From Bacteroidales bacterium (lineage in GTDB: Bacteria; Bacteroidota; Bacteroidia; Bacteroidales; JAQXIO01), in assembly GCA_029007825.1 (NCBI GenBank), contig JAQXIO010000044.1, forward strand, positions 1-64,000: a DNA stretch of 64,000 bases. The letters are read 5' to 3'. The notes below the pieces were generated by a model, which did no database searches, had not been told where the DNA came from, and saw only the letters and a program-made list of their open reading frames with translations. Below are positions 54,954 through 64,000 of the stretch, in pieces (position 1 is the stretch's first letter; the number at the start of each line of letters is the position of its first letter). Position numbers and translations under genes: made by a program.

Positions 54954-54961
54954 CAAATATA
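54954..54961 (-). promoter_or_regulatory. -7 promoter element of the HU gene
   Basis: Minus-strand TATATTTG, preceded by TTG at an 18-bp spacing. The leader is about 60 nt. Confidence 0.6.
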
Positions 54962-55146
54962 ACTCAAATACCCAACTTTCAAGCGACGCAAAGTTTAAAG
55001 AAACTTAAAAACAAAATAAAAGTAAAGAAAAATACCGCTGTGACATAAAATAAATATTATTTTGATTCGTTTACAATCTGCCGGCAATCATTCCACCCAT
55101 AATAGAATTTGCTTTACTGTCACTTGTGTATCACCAATTATTTACG

Positions 55147-55154
55147 TAGGTTTG
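55147..55154 (+). promoter_or_regulatory. -7 promoter element of the rhomboid operon
   Basis: TAGGTTTG lies 24 bp before the chosen ATG at 55179 and downstream of the longer in-frame start at 55062. Confidence 0.5.
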
Positions 55155-55178
55155 TATTGTAAATATACGACTAAATTT

Positions 55179-55868
55179 ATGTACAAAAATAGTGTTTTCG
55201 GGAATAATAGCTCCGTTAGTACCAACATTATCATCATTAATGTTCTTATTTGGATTGCGTGCCTGATTTTGCCTAAATACAACATTGACCTGCAAAACAT
55301 ATTAGGCCTCCATTTCATACCGTCAAGTGACTTTAAATTATATCAGCTAATAACTTACATGTTCGTGCACAGCACACCTTCACCGGCTCATATCTTTTTC
55401 AATATGTTTGCCGTATTCATGTTCGGACGTGTAATCGAAAACACATGGGGGCCTGCCAGATTTCTTACATTTTATCTTATTACAGGAATCGGTGCCGGCA
55501 TTGTGCAACAGCTTGCCTGGTGGTACGACCTGCGTGACCTGCTCTCTTCATCTTATGAAATGATTAACTTAGGAGGTACGGTAGTTATGCCGAAAGCGGC
55601 ATTCCTCAACCAAATCGTCACAATCGGAGCTTCCGGTGCTGTTTTCGGAATCTTGCTTGCTTTCGGGATGCTATATCCGAATGTTCCTTTATTTATTATG
55701 TTTATTCCGATTCCCATAAAGGCAAAATATGTCGTTATAGGTTATGGATTAATCGAATTGGTCAGCGGAATAGGAAACTTTACCGGTGACAACATCGCTC
55801 ACTTCGCCCATCTAGGCGGTATGTTATTCGGCTATATCCTGATTAAGTTCTGGCAGAAAAAGAGATGA
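55179..55868 (+). CDS. Rhomboid-family intramembrane serine protease 1
   Basis: 229 residues from the ATG at 55179; the longer frame from 55062 adds 39 unrelated residues ahead of the promoter. Six membrane helices are visible. The catalytic Ser is in TIGASGAVFGILLAFG and the His in HFAHLGGMLFGY. The helix-1 segment HSTPSPAHIFFNMFAVFMFG holds the family HxxxxxHxxxN-like block. It overlaps the second rhomboid gene by 4 bp. Confidence 0.9.
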   Translation: MYKNSVFGNNSSVSTNIIIINVLIWIACLILPKYNIDLQNILGLHFIPSSDFKLYQLITYMFVHSTPSPAHIFFNMFAVFMFGRVIENTWGPARFLTFYLITGIGAGIVQQLAWWYDLRDLLSSSYEMINLGGTVVMPKAAFLNQIVTIGASGAVFGILLAFGMLYPNVPLFIMFIPIPIKAKYVVIGYGLIELVSGIGNFTGDNIAHFAHLGGMLFGYILIKFWQKKR

Positions 55869-56740
55869 ATAATTTAATTCAAATCTATAAAGGAAGTACG
55901 CTTTCCAATAAGCTTATTTTCATAAACATAGGCATTTTCGTAATTCTGAAACTTGCAGCAGTACTCTTCATGCTCTTTAACATATCGATTCATGAAGGAT
56001 TAACTTATTTCGAAGTACCCTCCTCCCCCATCGAATTACTGAAACAGCCATGGAGTATAATAACCTATGCATTTCTGCATGCAGGCTTTTTCCATATACT
56101 TTTCAATATGCTATGGCTTTACTGGTTTGGGCAATTGTTTCTAAGTATTTTTACAGGAAAACAAATGCTCGGGATTTACTTGCTGGGGGCTATTGCCGGA
56201 GCAGCCATGTTCGTATTAGCCTATAATATTTTTCCCTACTTTACCTATACGAACCAGAGCAGTTATCTTGTCGGGGCATCTGCAGCTGTAATGGCTATCG
56301 TTTTCGCCGTTTCCGTCTATAATCCAAATTTAGAAATATATATCTTCCTTTTCGGAAGAATTAAATTGATTTACCTTGCTCTTGCAAGTTTTATTATAGA
56401 TTTTTTATCCGTAACATCGTCAAATGCAGGCGGTCATTTTGCCCATATCGGTGGAGCATTGCTGGGTGTCCTATTCGCATTACAGTACAAAAAAGGTAAA
56501 GATATATCCAATATCATCAACAAACCTATCGATTGGATCGTTTCTTATTTCCCGAAGCCAGGGAAGAAAAGAAACATGAAAGTAACTTATAAAAAAGAAA
56601 ATATCGATTGGAACTATAACGAGAAAAAAAACAAAAATGTGGCAGAGATCGATACTATTCTAGAAAAAATCAAACGTTCCGGCTACAACAGCCTTACAAA
56701 AGAAGAAAAGCAAAAACTTTTCGATGCCGGGAATAAATGA
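55865..56740 (+). CDS. Rhomboid-family intramembrane protease 2 with cytoplasmic tail
   Basis: 291 residues. The core resembles the preceding gene: FLHAGFFHILFNMLWLYWFG, the Ser in LVGASAAVMAIVFAV, and the His in GGHFAHIGGALLG. A basic tail from about 212 (KPGKKRNMKVTYKKENIDW) ends in a helical EIDTILEKIKRSGYNSLTKEEKQKLFDAG segment, a motif typical of this Bacteroidetes subfamily. The GASA context instead of GASG may alter activity. Tandem with rhomboid 1 (ATGA-type overlap) and 11 bp before the EEP gene. Confidence 0.9.
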   Translation: MNNLIQIYKGSTLSNKLIFINIGIFVILKLAAVLFMLFNISIHEGLTYFEVPSSPIELLKQPWSIITYAFLHAGFFHILFNMLWLYWFGQLFLSIFTGKQMLGIYLLGAIAGAAMFVLAYNIFPYFTYTNQSSYLVGASAAVMAIVFAVSVYNPNLEIYIFLFGRIKLIYLALASFIIDFLSVTSSNAGGHFAHIGGALLGVLFALQYKKGKDISNIINKPIDWIVSYFPKPGKKRNMKVTYKKENIDWNYNEKKNKNVAEIDTILEKIKRSGYNSLTKEEKQKLFDAGNK

Positions 56741-56751
56741 TTTGAAGCCCT

Positions 56752-57858
56752 ATGATGATTATCGGTAAAGTAATCAAGCATACCCTATACACAGCAAATA
56801 TAATAGCGTTATTACTTTTGCTGCTATCTTCCTTTTCTGACAGAATATCGCCGCAAACATGGCTTTTACCCTCTTTCCTGGGAATTGTATTCCCCCTCTT
56901 CCTTATTATCAATCTTGTATTTCTTGTTATATGGCTACTATCGTTCCGATGGAAAGCCATACTGGGAAATATGTGCATCTTATTACTATGCTGGGGTAGC
57001 ATACACACCTATTATCCAATCAATATACTGGAGACAAAAAAGCTGCCGGAAAAGCCCATTAAATTAATGACCTACAATATTATGGGCTTCGCCTATAAAG
57101 GACATACAAAAGAAAAGCCCAATCCTATCATAGAATACATACAGAAAGAGGATCCGGACATCATCTGTTTACAGGAATACATTATTTCCAAAGTAAATAA
57201 AAAATTAAACGATGCAGTTATAAGAAAGGCATTCAGGGATTACCCTTACAAAAAAGCTATTTATTTTGACAGGAACGATGCACATGATTATGGTATTGTT
57301 GTCTACTCCAAATATCCCATAACAGGTTCAGAACGCATAAACTATGAAAGTACATTCAACGGCTCCGGACTTTTTTACATTAAAATCGGGGATAAAAAAT
57401 TGGCATTGATAAACAATCATCTGGAAAGCAACCGGATTACCAAAAAAGATAAAGAATTTTATAATAGCCTTAGCAAAGGCTCCATCAATACCGATAAACT
57501 CGAACTACTTAAAAATAATATCGTCAGCCGTTTAAAACCGGCATTTCTGCAACGGGCAATACAAGCGGATTCAATTGCAAAAAAGATCAAGGAGCTCAAT
57601 ACCGATTATATATTGGTATGCGGTGATTTGAACGACACTCCGATATCTTATGCCAGACACACTATACAAGGACCTTTAATCGATGCTTATACCTCCAACA
57701 GCACTGGCCCCGGAATTTCTTATAATGCCGACCACTTCTGGTTCCGGATCGACTACATTTTCCATTCACCCAGAATTCGTACCTACCAATGCCGGACGGA
57801 CCGAAGCATAAAAACTTCCGATCATTATCCTCTATGGTGCTATTTTACATTAGAATAA
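56752..57858 (+). CDS. Membrane-anchored endonuclease/exonuclease/phosphatase (EEP) family protein
   Basis: 368 residues. Three N-terminal hydrophobic helices (about 8-100) precede an EEP domain. Catalytic and metal motifs are MTYNIMGF, IICLQEY (metal Glu), NNHLES, CGDLNDTP (Asp/Asn) and the terminal SDHYPLW (Asp-His pair). The substrate may be a phospholipid or nucleic acid. Third gene of the rhomboid operon. Confidence 0.88.
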   Translation: MMIIGKVIKHTLYTANIIALLLLLLSSFSDRISPQTWLLPSFLGIVFPLFLIINLVFLVIWLLSFRWKAILGNMCILLLCWGSIHTYYPINILETKKLPEKPIKLMTYNIMGFAYKGHTKEKPNPIIEYIQKEDPDIICLQEYIISKVNKKLNDAVIRKAFRDYPYKKAIYFDRNDAHDYGIVVYSKYPITGSERINYESTFNGSGLFYIKIGDKKLALINNHLESNRITKKDKEFYNSLSKGSINTDKLELLKNNIVSRLKPAFLQRAIQADSIAKKIKELNTDYILVCGDLNDTPISYARHTIQGPLIDAYTSNSTGPGISYNADHFWFRIDYIFHSPRIRTYQCRTDRSIKTSDHYPLWCYFTLE

Positions 57859-57930
57859 AAATCAAAACAATACGAATGAAAAATCTACAAATAAATGCCC
57901 AGATAAAGACGAAAAAATAAGAAAAAAGCT

Positions 57931-57938
57931 TATATTTG
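57931..57938 (+). promoter_or_regulatory. -7 promoter element of secDF
   Basis: TATATTTG, followed by C, lies 48 bp before the ATG at 57987. Confidence 0.55.
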
Positions 57939-57986
57939 CGACTTCGTTATTAAAGACAAATTAAACTATATAAAAAATAAAAACAA

Positions 57987-60953
57987 ATGCAAAACAAAGG
58001 ATTCGTAAAGATCTTCGCTGTTGCGCTTTCGTTGGTATGCCTGTTTTACCTATCCTTTTCGATAGTAACAAGATACTATACAAATAAAGCGAAAGAGTAC
58101 GCAGCCGGTGACATGATGAAAGAGAGTTTTTATTTAGACTCTCTGTCTACAGAAAAAGTATGGCTTAATTACACCCTGAAACAGGCCCGGGAAATGGAAA
58201 TCAACTTAGGGCTTGACCTGAAAGGGGGTATGAATGTGGTTCTGGAATTGAACGTTGCCGATGTTATTCGTTCGCTTTCGGGAAATAACACAAATGAAAA
58301 TTTTAATAAAGCCCTTGCTGAAGCCCAAAGTAAACACTCTCTGACCAGTAAAGATTTTATCACTGTCTTTGTTGAAGAATATAAGAAACTGGACCCGAAT
58401 GCACGGCTGTCTGCTGTATTCAGCACTTTCGACCTGAAAGACAAAATCAAGCCCGAAAGCAGTGACGAAGAAGTTATTAAAGTAATCCGTGAAGAACTGA
58501 AAAGCGCCATAGACAATTCGTTTAACGTTCTTCGTACCCGTATCGACCGTTTCGGTGTGGTTTCACCTAATATACAACGTCTGGAAACAGACGGTCGCAT
58601 CCTGGTAGAACTTCCGGGAGTAAAAGAACCCGAACGTGTACGTAAACTGTTACAGGGAAGTGCAAACCTGGAATTCTGGGAAACTTACAGTCTTCCAGAA
58701 ATCTATCCGGCTTTGATACAAGCAAATAATATTATCCGTGTGGCAAATGAACTCGAAGAAGAAAATAAAGCAAACAGCACGGAAACTGTGGTAGAAGAAG
58801 TTGTAACCGATAGTTCATCAACAGGTATTGATGCTCTCGTAAGCTCACTGACGGAAGCCGATTCTCTCGCTTCGACACCTGATCAGAAACAAAATCCTCT
58901 GTTTGCCGTACTGATGCCGAACGTACAGGGTGGTACTCCTATTCCCAGTGCTGCAGTCGGACGAGCACATTATAAAGATACGGCAACAGTATCGAAATAC
59001 CTGAATATGAAACAGGTTAAAGATCTGCTGCCAAGAAATGTTATGTTTAAATGGACAGTAAAACCTCAGGACGAAAAAGGTCAATATTATGACTTAATCG
59101 CATTGAAAGTAAGTAGTCGTGACGGAAAAGCTCCATTGGAAGGTGACGTTATTACCGATGCAAGGGACGACTTCAGCCAGACCACCGGTTATTCGGAGGT
59201 TAGTATGACTATGAATGCGGAAGGTGCAAAAAAATGGGCACGCCTTACTAAAGAAAACGTAGGAAAAAGCATCGCAATCGTTTTAGATGGTTTTGTTTAT
59301 TCATTTCCGCGCGTAAACGGTGAAATACCAGGAGGCCGTTCTTCAATTACCGGAGACTTTACTCCCGAAGAAGCCAAAGACTTGGCAAACGTACTCAAGT
59401 CAGGTAAAATGGCAGCCTCTATTCACATCGTCCAGGAAGATATTGTCGGACCATCTCTCGGCCAGGAAGCTATCAACGACGGAGTTCTCTCTTTCGCTAT
59501 CGCACTCATTCTGTTAATGATCTATATGTGTGGTGCATACGGCCTTATTCCGGGAATGATTGCGAACTGTGCACTTATTGTCAACATATTCTTCACGCTC
59601 GGAATATTAGCGTCGTTCCAAGCAGTACTTACCTTATCAGGCATTGCGGGTATGGTATTAACCTTAGGTATGGCTGTTGACGCCAACGTATTGATATATG
59701 AACGTACGAAAGAAGAATTACGTGCCGGAAAGAATATAAAGAAAGCAATAGAAGACGGATACAAGAATGCATTCTCTGCAATCTTCGACTCTAACCTGAC
59801 AACGATTATTACCGGTATTGTCCTCTTCTATTTCGGAACAGGTCCTATACGTGGTTTTGCTACTACTTTGATTATAGGCTTGGTTTCCTCTTTCATTACA
59901 GCTGTATTCCTGACACGTATCGTATATGAAGGACTTCTGGCTAAAGGAAAATTGCAAAACCTTACTTTTACGACAAGATTTACAAAGAACTTCCTGACAC
60001 ATACCACTTTCAATTTCCTTGCTAAAAGAAAGGTGGGATATATTCTTCCGCTTATCCTTATCGTCATAGGAGCTATTTCTTTAGGAACTTTGGGGCTGAA
60101 TAACGGTATCGATTTCACAGGGGGACGGAACTATGTGATCCGCTTCGATAAAGACGTAAATACAGAGGAAATCAAAGATCTTTTAAATGAAGATTTTGGT
60201 TCAATAGGAGTAATTACTATCGGAAGCAATAATCAGGTTCGCATATCAACCAACTATAAAATAGAAGACAATACCGAATCTGTAGATAATGAAATTACGA
60301 CAAAGTTATACGAAGGTTTGACCCCATTATTGGACGGAGCTACGCAGGAAGAGTTTGTAGCCGATTATATAAAGAGTTCTCAAAAAGTAGGGCCCAGCAT
60401 GGCCGACGATATCAAAAACGGAGCTATTCTCGCCATCATATTCTCTATGATCTGTATGGCAATTTATATCCTTTTCCGGTTCCGTGATATTTCATTTTCT
60501 GTCGGTACAATCGCTTCTATCGCAGTAACTGTCTGCTCGATCATAGCCTTATACAGTCTGTTATGGCGGTTTATGCCATTCTCGATGGAAGTCGATCAAA
60601 CTTTTATTGCGGCAATATTGACAATTATTGGTTACTCAATGAACGATACCGTCGTTGTATTCGACCGTATCCGGGAAACCATTGCGACATATCCGAACCG
60701 TGACCGCTATCAGGTTATCAACGATGCTTTGAATTCCACTTTAGCGCGTACATTCAGTACTTCTTTCAGTACGATGCTCGTCGTAATTACGATCTTTATC
60801 TTAGGAGGAAGTACGATCAGAAGCTTTACGTTTGCAATCTTGTTAGGTATTATCATCGGTACTTACTCAACCTTGTTTATCGCAACCCCAATTGCCTACG
60901 AAATTCAAGCCAGAGAAATCAAAAAGAAAAAAGCTGCTGCTGCAAAAAAATAA
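57987..60953 (+). CDS. secDF: Protein translocase subunit SecDF (fusion)
   Basis: Proton-driven accessory of the Sec translocon, 988 residues, combining SecD and SecF as usual in Bacteroidetes. An N-terminal helix is followed by GLDLKGGMNVVLELNV, the periplasmic P1 domain and a Glu/Ser-rich insertion (about 255-305). The SecD membrane motif GMAVDANVLIYER lies near 565. The SecF half has NNGIDFTGGRNYVIRF and GYSMNDTVVVFDRIRE. Twelve membrane helices are expected. A Lys/Ala-rich tail ends the protein. Single-gene unit with a strong terminator. Confidence 0.96.
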   Translation: MQNKGFVKIFAVALSLVCLFYLSFSIVTRYYTNKAKEYAAGDMMKESFYLDSLSTEKVWLNYTLKQAREMEINLGLDLKGGMNVVLELNVADVIRSLSGNNTNENFNKALAEAQSKHSLTSKDFITVFVEEYKKLDPNARLSAVFSTFDLKDKIKPESSDEEVIKVIREELKSAIDNSFNVLRTRIDRFGVVSPNIQRLETDGRILVELPGVKEPERVRKLLQGSANLEFWETYSLPEIYPALIQANNIIRVANELEEENKANSTETVVEEVVTDSSSTGIDALVSSLTEADSLASTPDQKQNPLFAVLMPNVQGGTPIPSAAVGRAHYKDTATVSKYLNMKQVKDLLPRNVMFKWTVKPQDEKGQYYDLIALKVSSRDGKAPLEGDVITDARDDFSQTTGYSEVSMTMNAEGAKKWARLTKENVGKSIAIVLDGFVYSFPRVNGEIPGGRSSITGDFTPEEAKDLANVLKSGKMAASIHIVQEDIVGPSLGQEAINDGVLSFAIALILLMIYMCGAYGLIPGMIANCALIVNIFFTLGILASFQAVLTLSGIAGMVLTLGMAVDANVLIYERTKEELRAGKNIKKAIEDGYKNAFSAIFDSNLTTIITGIVLFYFGTGPIRGFATTLIIGLVSSFITAVFLTRIVYEGLLAKGKLQNLTFTTRFTKNFLTHTTFNFLAKRKVGYILPLILIVIGAISLGTLGLNNGIDFTGGRNYVIRFDKDVNTEEIKDLLNEDFGSIGVITIGSNNQVRISTNYKIEDNTESVDNEITTKLYEGLTPLLDGATQEEFVADYIKSSQKVGPSMADDIKNGAILAIIFSMICMAIYILFRFRDISFSVGTIASIAVTVCSIIALYSLLWRFMPFSMEVDQTFIAAILTIIGYSMNDTVVVFDRIRETIATYPNRDRYQVINDALNSTLARTFSTSFSTMLVVITIFILGGSTIRSFTFAILLGIIIGTYSTLFIATPIAYEIQAREIKKKKAAAAKK

Positions 60954-60970
60954 TTAATTACATACACATT

Positions 60971-61007
60971 AAAAAGAGTGCTTTCGATGAAAGCACTCTT
61001 TTTGTTT
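60971..61007 (+). terminator. Terminator of secDF
   Basis: AAAAAGAGTGCTTTC-GAT-GAAAGCACTCTTTTT, a perfect 15-bp stem with T-run, 17 bp past the stop. Confidence 0.9.
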
Positions 61008-61083
61008 TTATACTACCGGAAAATTTCATATTAAAACAATAGAGGGTTCGGGGGAAATACCTAATACAAAAATAGAGACTGGT

Positions 61084-61123
61084 CTTTTGTTATATTCTCA
61101 ATGAAATGAGAATATAACAAAAG
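61084..61123. repeat. Perfect 17-bp inverted repeat with 6-nt loop
   Basis: CTTTTGTTATATTCTCA at 61084-61100 and its exact complement at 61107-61123 flank ATGAAA. It lies between two real terminators and no gene is attached to it. Confidence 0.8.
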
Positions 61124-61229
61124 AATAAAGCTGGAGCTCATAACATCTTTTCCCAAGAAAACAAACTGCTCTATTATAATTAAATGAGCATATGTGCATT
61201 GTGCAACCACTATCCTCTTTAATAACTAA

Positions 61230-61265
61230 AATTCCGCCGATAATTGGTTATCGGCGGAATTAATA
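61230..61265 (-). terminator. Terminator of the Gfo/Idh/MocA gene
   Basis: AATTCCGCCGATAA-TTGG-TTATCGGCGGAATT, a perfect 14-bp stem. On the minus strand it is followed by TTAGTTATT, a moderate T-tract. Confidence 0.75.
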
Positions 61266-61286
61266 AAAACACAATTAAGCTTTTAA

Positions 61287-62612
61287 TTACAATGTATATC
61301 CATTCTTATACGCGTAAGAATACAAACGGTGTGCGGCTGCTTCGTGATCATCGACAAACTGTTGCTTATCCGGATTCCATTTTACCGGGCGTCCTAAATC
61401 TGTAGCTATATTCCCCAGCAAGCAAGTAATACATGTACTACAACCTACCTCAACAGGAACATTCGGATTCTTACGTGTTTCCACGGCTTTTAGGAAGGCT
61501 GCCATATGAGGAGATTGAGCACCCTTGTTATCCTTATCGTTATCCATCGGCTGCGTAAAATTCCACGCCGGATCGGAAGCCAAGAAATGTCCTCTCGATA
61601 CTTCGATCCACCCCTTATCTCCAAAGAACTTGACCCCTTGGGTATATGCCTCATCAAACCGTTGTTCTGTCATTACAACCCCGTTATCATATTTAAAAGT
61701 AAGATACTCCGCATCTCCGTACCCTGCAGGAATAATCTCGACCGGGCCACGACCATCCATTCCGATAGCCCATTGTGCAATATCGAACATATGAGCTCCC
61801 CAGTCGGTAGTCAATCCTCCTCCGGTCTCTTTATACCAACGCCATGCAGCCCAGAAAGTCTCATTCTGTTCAGGATCGACCGATATAATAGGGTTCAACT
61901 CGTTATTGTAATGAACACGCTTATCAAGCGGCCCGAGCCAAAGATCCCAGTTTAATCCTGCCGGAACCGGTTCTTCCGCTAAAGAATACGGAGTAGGCGG
62001 AGGTCCTACACGTGCATATACTTTTGTTATTTTTCCTAATTTTCCATCCTGAACAAGCTTAACAGCATGCTGAAAGCGTGCATCCGACCGTTGCTGGCTA
62101 CCCACTTGCAGAACACGCTTATACTTGCGCACGGCTTTAACCAGAGCCTTGCTCTCCTCAATCGTAAAAGTCAATGGCTTTTCAAGATAAATATCTTTCC
62201 CGGCCTTACAGGCATCCATAGCTATTTTTGCATGCCAATGATCGGGTGTGGCAACCACAACAACATCTATATCCGGACGAGCGAGCAACTCCTGATAACG
62301 TTCATAAGTAGTCACCCCCGGTACATTTCCCGATTTACTATAAAACGCATTTACCTTCTTTGCAAAACGCTTACGCTTCACGTCATATACGTCGCATCCT
62401 GCAACTACCTGTACCTGCGGAAAATTCATAAAATTCGCAAGTAACCCCTGTGCCTGCTGTCCCAATCCGATAAAGCCCAAACGAAGTACACCGGTTTCAG
62501 ATACTCGCTTTTTTGCATAACCGGGCAATAAAGCCAAAGATGCTGCTGTTGCCAGGGAAGCCTTAATAAATCCACGCCGTGAGACAGGATAGTCATTCCA
62601 ATTGTTTTTCAT
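61287..62612 (-). CDS. Tat-exported Gfo/Idh/MocA-family oxidoreductase
   Basis: 441 residues. The Tat signal SRRGFIKASL (Arg12-Arg13) and a hydrophobic region end near GYAKKR, with no lipobox, so the product is probably soluble in the periplasm. The Rossmann motif GFIGLGQQAQG is at about 46-56 and the EKP motif (IYLEKPLTF) near 142. The middle segment has GGGLTTDWGAHMFDIAQWAIGMDGRGP, typical of this secreted subgroup. It lies 25 bp downstream of the Mrp gene on the same strand. Unlike the one at 7153, no cytochrome or TIM-barrel gene accompanies it. The substrate is unknown. Confidence 0.92.
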   Translation of the reverse strand: MKNNWNDYPVSRRGFIKASLATAASLALLPGYAKKRVSETGVLRLGFIGLGQQAQGLLANFMNFPQVQVVAGCDVYDVKRKRFAKKVNAFYSKSGNVPGVTTYERYQELLARPDIDVVVVATPDHWHAKIAMDACKAGKDIYLEKPLTFTIEESKALVKAVRKYKRVLQVGSQQRSDARFQHAVKLVQDGKLGKITKVYARVGPPPTPYSLAEEPVPAGLNWDLWLGPLDKRVHYNNELNPIISVDPEQNETFWAAWRWYKETGGGLTTDWGAHMFDIAQWAIGMDGRGPVEIIPAGYGDAEYLTFKYDNGVVMTEQRFDEAYTQGVKFFGDKGWIEVSRGHFLASDPAWNFTQPMDNDKDNKGAQSPHMAAFLKAVETRKNPNVPVEVGCSTCITCLLGNIATDLGRPVKWNPDKQQFVDDHEAAAHRLYSYAYKNGYTL

Positions 62613-62637
62613 GTTTAATTAGGTTAGGTATTAAAAA

Positions 62638-63747
62638 TTACTGCTTGGTAACCTCTACTTTTTGTGTCGGAGGCAAATGCTTATTCCTCCAATCGACCTG
62701 TTTAACGACAGATTCGGCTAAAGACCTGAAAGCTAAACCTGTAACAGATTCCGGGTTTAAAGCTACCGGTTCCCCAGCATCACCGCCTTCACAGATACTT
62801 TGTACTATGGGAATTTGGCCGAGTAAGGGTACATCCATCTGTTCCGCAAGACGCTTTACGCCTTCTTTTCCGAAAAGATAATACCGGTTAGAAGGTAATT
62901 CCGCCGGAGTGAACCACGACATATTTTCTACCAGACCCAAAATAGGAACATTTACTTTATCGCCGGTGAAAAGACTTATTCCCTTACGGGCATCGGCCAG
63001 AGCGACCTCCTGAGGTGTCGATACGACAATAGCTCCTGTTATTCCTAACGACTGGATCAATGTAAGGTGAATATCGCTTGTTCCCGGAGGAAAGTCAATA
63101 ATAAAATAATCCAGTTCTCCCCATTGAGCATCCGCTATCAGCTGACGTATTGCATTACTGGCCATGCTTCCTCTCCATACCACGGCACTGTCCTTATCGA
63201 CAAAAAATCCGATCGATAATAATTTAACCCCGTAACGTTCCTCCGGAATGATAAGTTCCCGGTCTCCCACAGTCTCCGCTACAGGACGTGCATCTTCCAT
63301 ATGGAACATTTTAGGCATGGAAGGACCGTAAATATCCGCATCCAGAAGGCCGACTTTATAACCCTGCTGTGCCAATGAAACAGCTAGGTTTGCAGCAACC
63401 GTGCTTTTCCCTACTCCGCCTTTTCCCGAAGAAACAGCTATAATATTCTTCACATCCGGCAAAAGTTTCGGAGGTTCTGTCCGCACAGGTTCTTTCATCT
63501 TTACAGAAATATTTCCCTGTATCTCAACTTCACTTCCGACATAAGTCAGAATCGCTGTTTCCGCTGCCTTTACCACTGATTTTATAAAAGGTGAGTTAGG
63601 ACGATCGAAGATCAGCGAAAAAGAGACCTTATTCCCATCGATCCGGATATTGTCTTCCACCATTCCTTCTTCTACAATATCCTTTCCACTGCCTGGATAA
63701 CGTACGTTACGTAATGCTTCCAAAATAAGATTAGGATAAATCTTCAT
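62638..63747 (-). CDS. Mrp/ApbC-type P-loop iron-sulfur carrier
   Basis: 369 residues. An N-terminal MIP18/DUF59 domain (1-90; [21 protein letters not shown]) precedes the Mrp/NBP35 ATPase with the deviant Walker [17 protein letters not shown] (about 106-121) and [13 protein letters not shown]. The family delivers iron-sulfur clusters. The C-terminal CxxC found in E. coli Mrp is missing: the position reads [17 protein letters not shown]. This seems common in Bacteroidetes but leaves cluster binding unexplained. Its start overlaps the trmB end by 17 bp. Confidence 0.93.
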   Translation of the reverse strand: MKIYPNLILEALRNVRYPGSGKDIVEEGMVEDNIRIDGNKVSFSLIFDRPNSPFIKSVVKAAETAILTYVGSEVEIQGNISVKMKEPVRTEPPKLLPDVKNIIAVSSGKGGVGKSTVAANLAVSLAQQGYKVGLLDADIYGPSMPKMFHMEDARPVAETVGDRELIIPEERYGVKLLSIGFFVDKDSAVVWRGSMASNAIRQLIADAQWGELDYFIIDFPPGTSDIHLTLIQSLGITGAIVVSTPQEVALADARKGISLFTGDKVNVPILGLVENMSWFTPAELPSNRYYLFGKEGVKRLAEQMDVPLLGQIPIVQSICEGGDAGEPVALNPESVTGLAFRSLAESVVKQVDWRNKHLPPTQKVEVTKQ

Positions 63748-64000
63748 GCTTATCGTTATTTTTAGATGATTGCAAACCTCGTTTACTACGGTTAAAACTA
63801 CGGTAACTATCAGGTTCCGGTTCTATATCCGGTTCTATATATCGTTCACGTTCTTCACATACAAACTGTATATACTTAATAGTTAATCCTCTGTCTAACC
63901 ATTGTTGCTCATAAAAAGTTTTGATTGAAAGAATTTCATTGTTCCATCCACTATGGTACAAATTATTTGTATTCACTTTAACCGGAAAGCCATTAACTTT
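63731..64000 (-). CDS. trmB: tRNA (guanine-N7-)-methyltransferase, 3' part
   Basis: Partial gene open at the window edge. The frame continues to base 64000 ([17 protein letters not shown]), so the true start lies outside. [24 protein letters not shown] is the characteristic C-terminal segment of Bacteroidetes TrmB, which makes m7G46 in tRNA. A basic, Ser/Asn-rich tail of about 35 residues after it is variable. The adjacency to Mrp/ApbC matches the usual order in Bacteroidales. Confidence 0.85.
   Translation of the reverse strand, partial: KVNGFPVKVNTNNLYHSGWNNEILSIKTFYEQQWLDRGLTIKYIQFVCEERERYIEPDIEPEPDSYRSFNRSKRGLQSSKNNDKHEDLS

Noticed and set aside
1-64000. CRISPR arrays, complete insertion sequences, restriction or phage-defence islands
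   Set aside because: No regularly spaced direct repeats, transposase frames or recognisable defence genes were seen.

Overview
The window is a stretch of a Bacteroidales chromosome. Supporting signs are the TAnnTTTG-type -7 promoter motif in front of many genes, a SecDF fusion, an exported GH9 enzyme ending in a type IX secretion (Por) sorting-like domain, EFR1-type ferredoxin, NfnAB, Kef-type antiporter, KdsB, and surface lipoproteins with Bacteroidetes-style signal peptides. The DNA is AT-rich with short leaders and little Shine-Dalgarno. NfnAB and the ferredoxin proteins point to an anaerobe. The family (Barnesiellaceae, Dysgonomonadaceae or a relative) cannot be fixed from the sequence alone.

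Layout. 1-5.0 kb: an 80-bp perfect palindrome at the window edge, then a large GH9 glycanase (-). 5.5-9.5 kb (+): a membrane tetraheme cytochrome fused to a SUMF1 domain, followed by two Tat-exported lipoproteins, a Gfo/Idh/MocA oxidoreductase and a xylose-isomerase-like TIM barrel; together they look like a periplasmic sugar-oxidation unit with its own electron outlet. 9.6-14.6 kb: kdsB and a Kef antiporter (-), an AlbA_2 regulator (+), an NfeD/ClpP-type membrane protease (-). 14.8-19.8 kb (+): ECF sigma factor overlapping an HPPK-like protein, then beta-mannosidase / PfkB kinase / cupin. 19.9-23.5 kb: a BtuFCD-like ABC importer (+), and beyond its 3' end, pointing back at it, a complete cobalamin riboswitch with its own promoter but no ordinary gene behind it. 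23.5-30.2 kb: GroES-like protein, NfnA/NfnB pair, metallophosphoesterase (+), then S41 protease and PfkB kinase (-). 30.3-32.9 kb: two tRNA-Asn genes and about 2.4 kb without recognisable protein genes but with several foldable elements. 32.9-42.4 kb: a sensor kinase with a periplasmic binding-protein domain, an MBG-domain surface protein (-), an AraC regulator, a MetE-like methyltransferase under a second cobalamin riboswitch (-), and an RRM protein (-). 42.7-52.6 kb (+): ROK kinase, NUDIX, a TPR protein with its outer-membrane barrel partner, topoisomerase I, EFR1 ferredoxin. 52.7-64 kb: argS and HU (-), two rhomboid proteases and an endonuclease/phosphatase-family protein, secDF (+), then a Tat-exported Gfo/Idh/MocA protein, Mrp/ApbC and the 3' end of trmB (-).

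Themes. Most of the window is housekeeping plus glycan use (GH9, GH2, sugar kinases, two exported Gfo/Idh/MocA proteins). A second theme is vitamin B12: a B12-type importer and a B12-independent methionine-synthase-like enzyme lie 17 kb apart, each associated with a cobalamin riboswitch. The second riboswitch is in the expected leader position. The first is antisense to the importer and is the most unusual regulatory arrangement here. The best candidate for an under-described protein system is the cytochrome-SUMF1 / Tat-lipoprotein operon.
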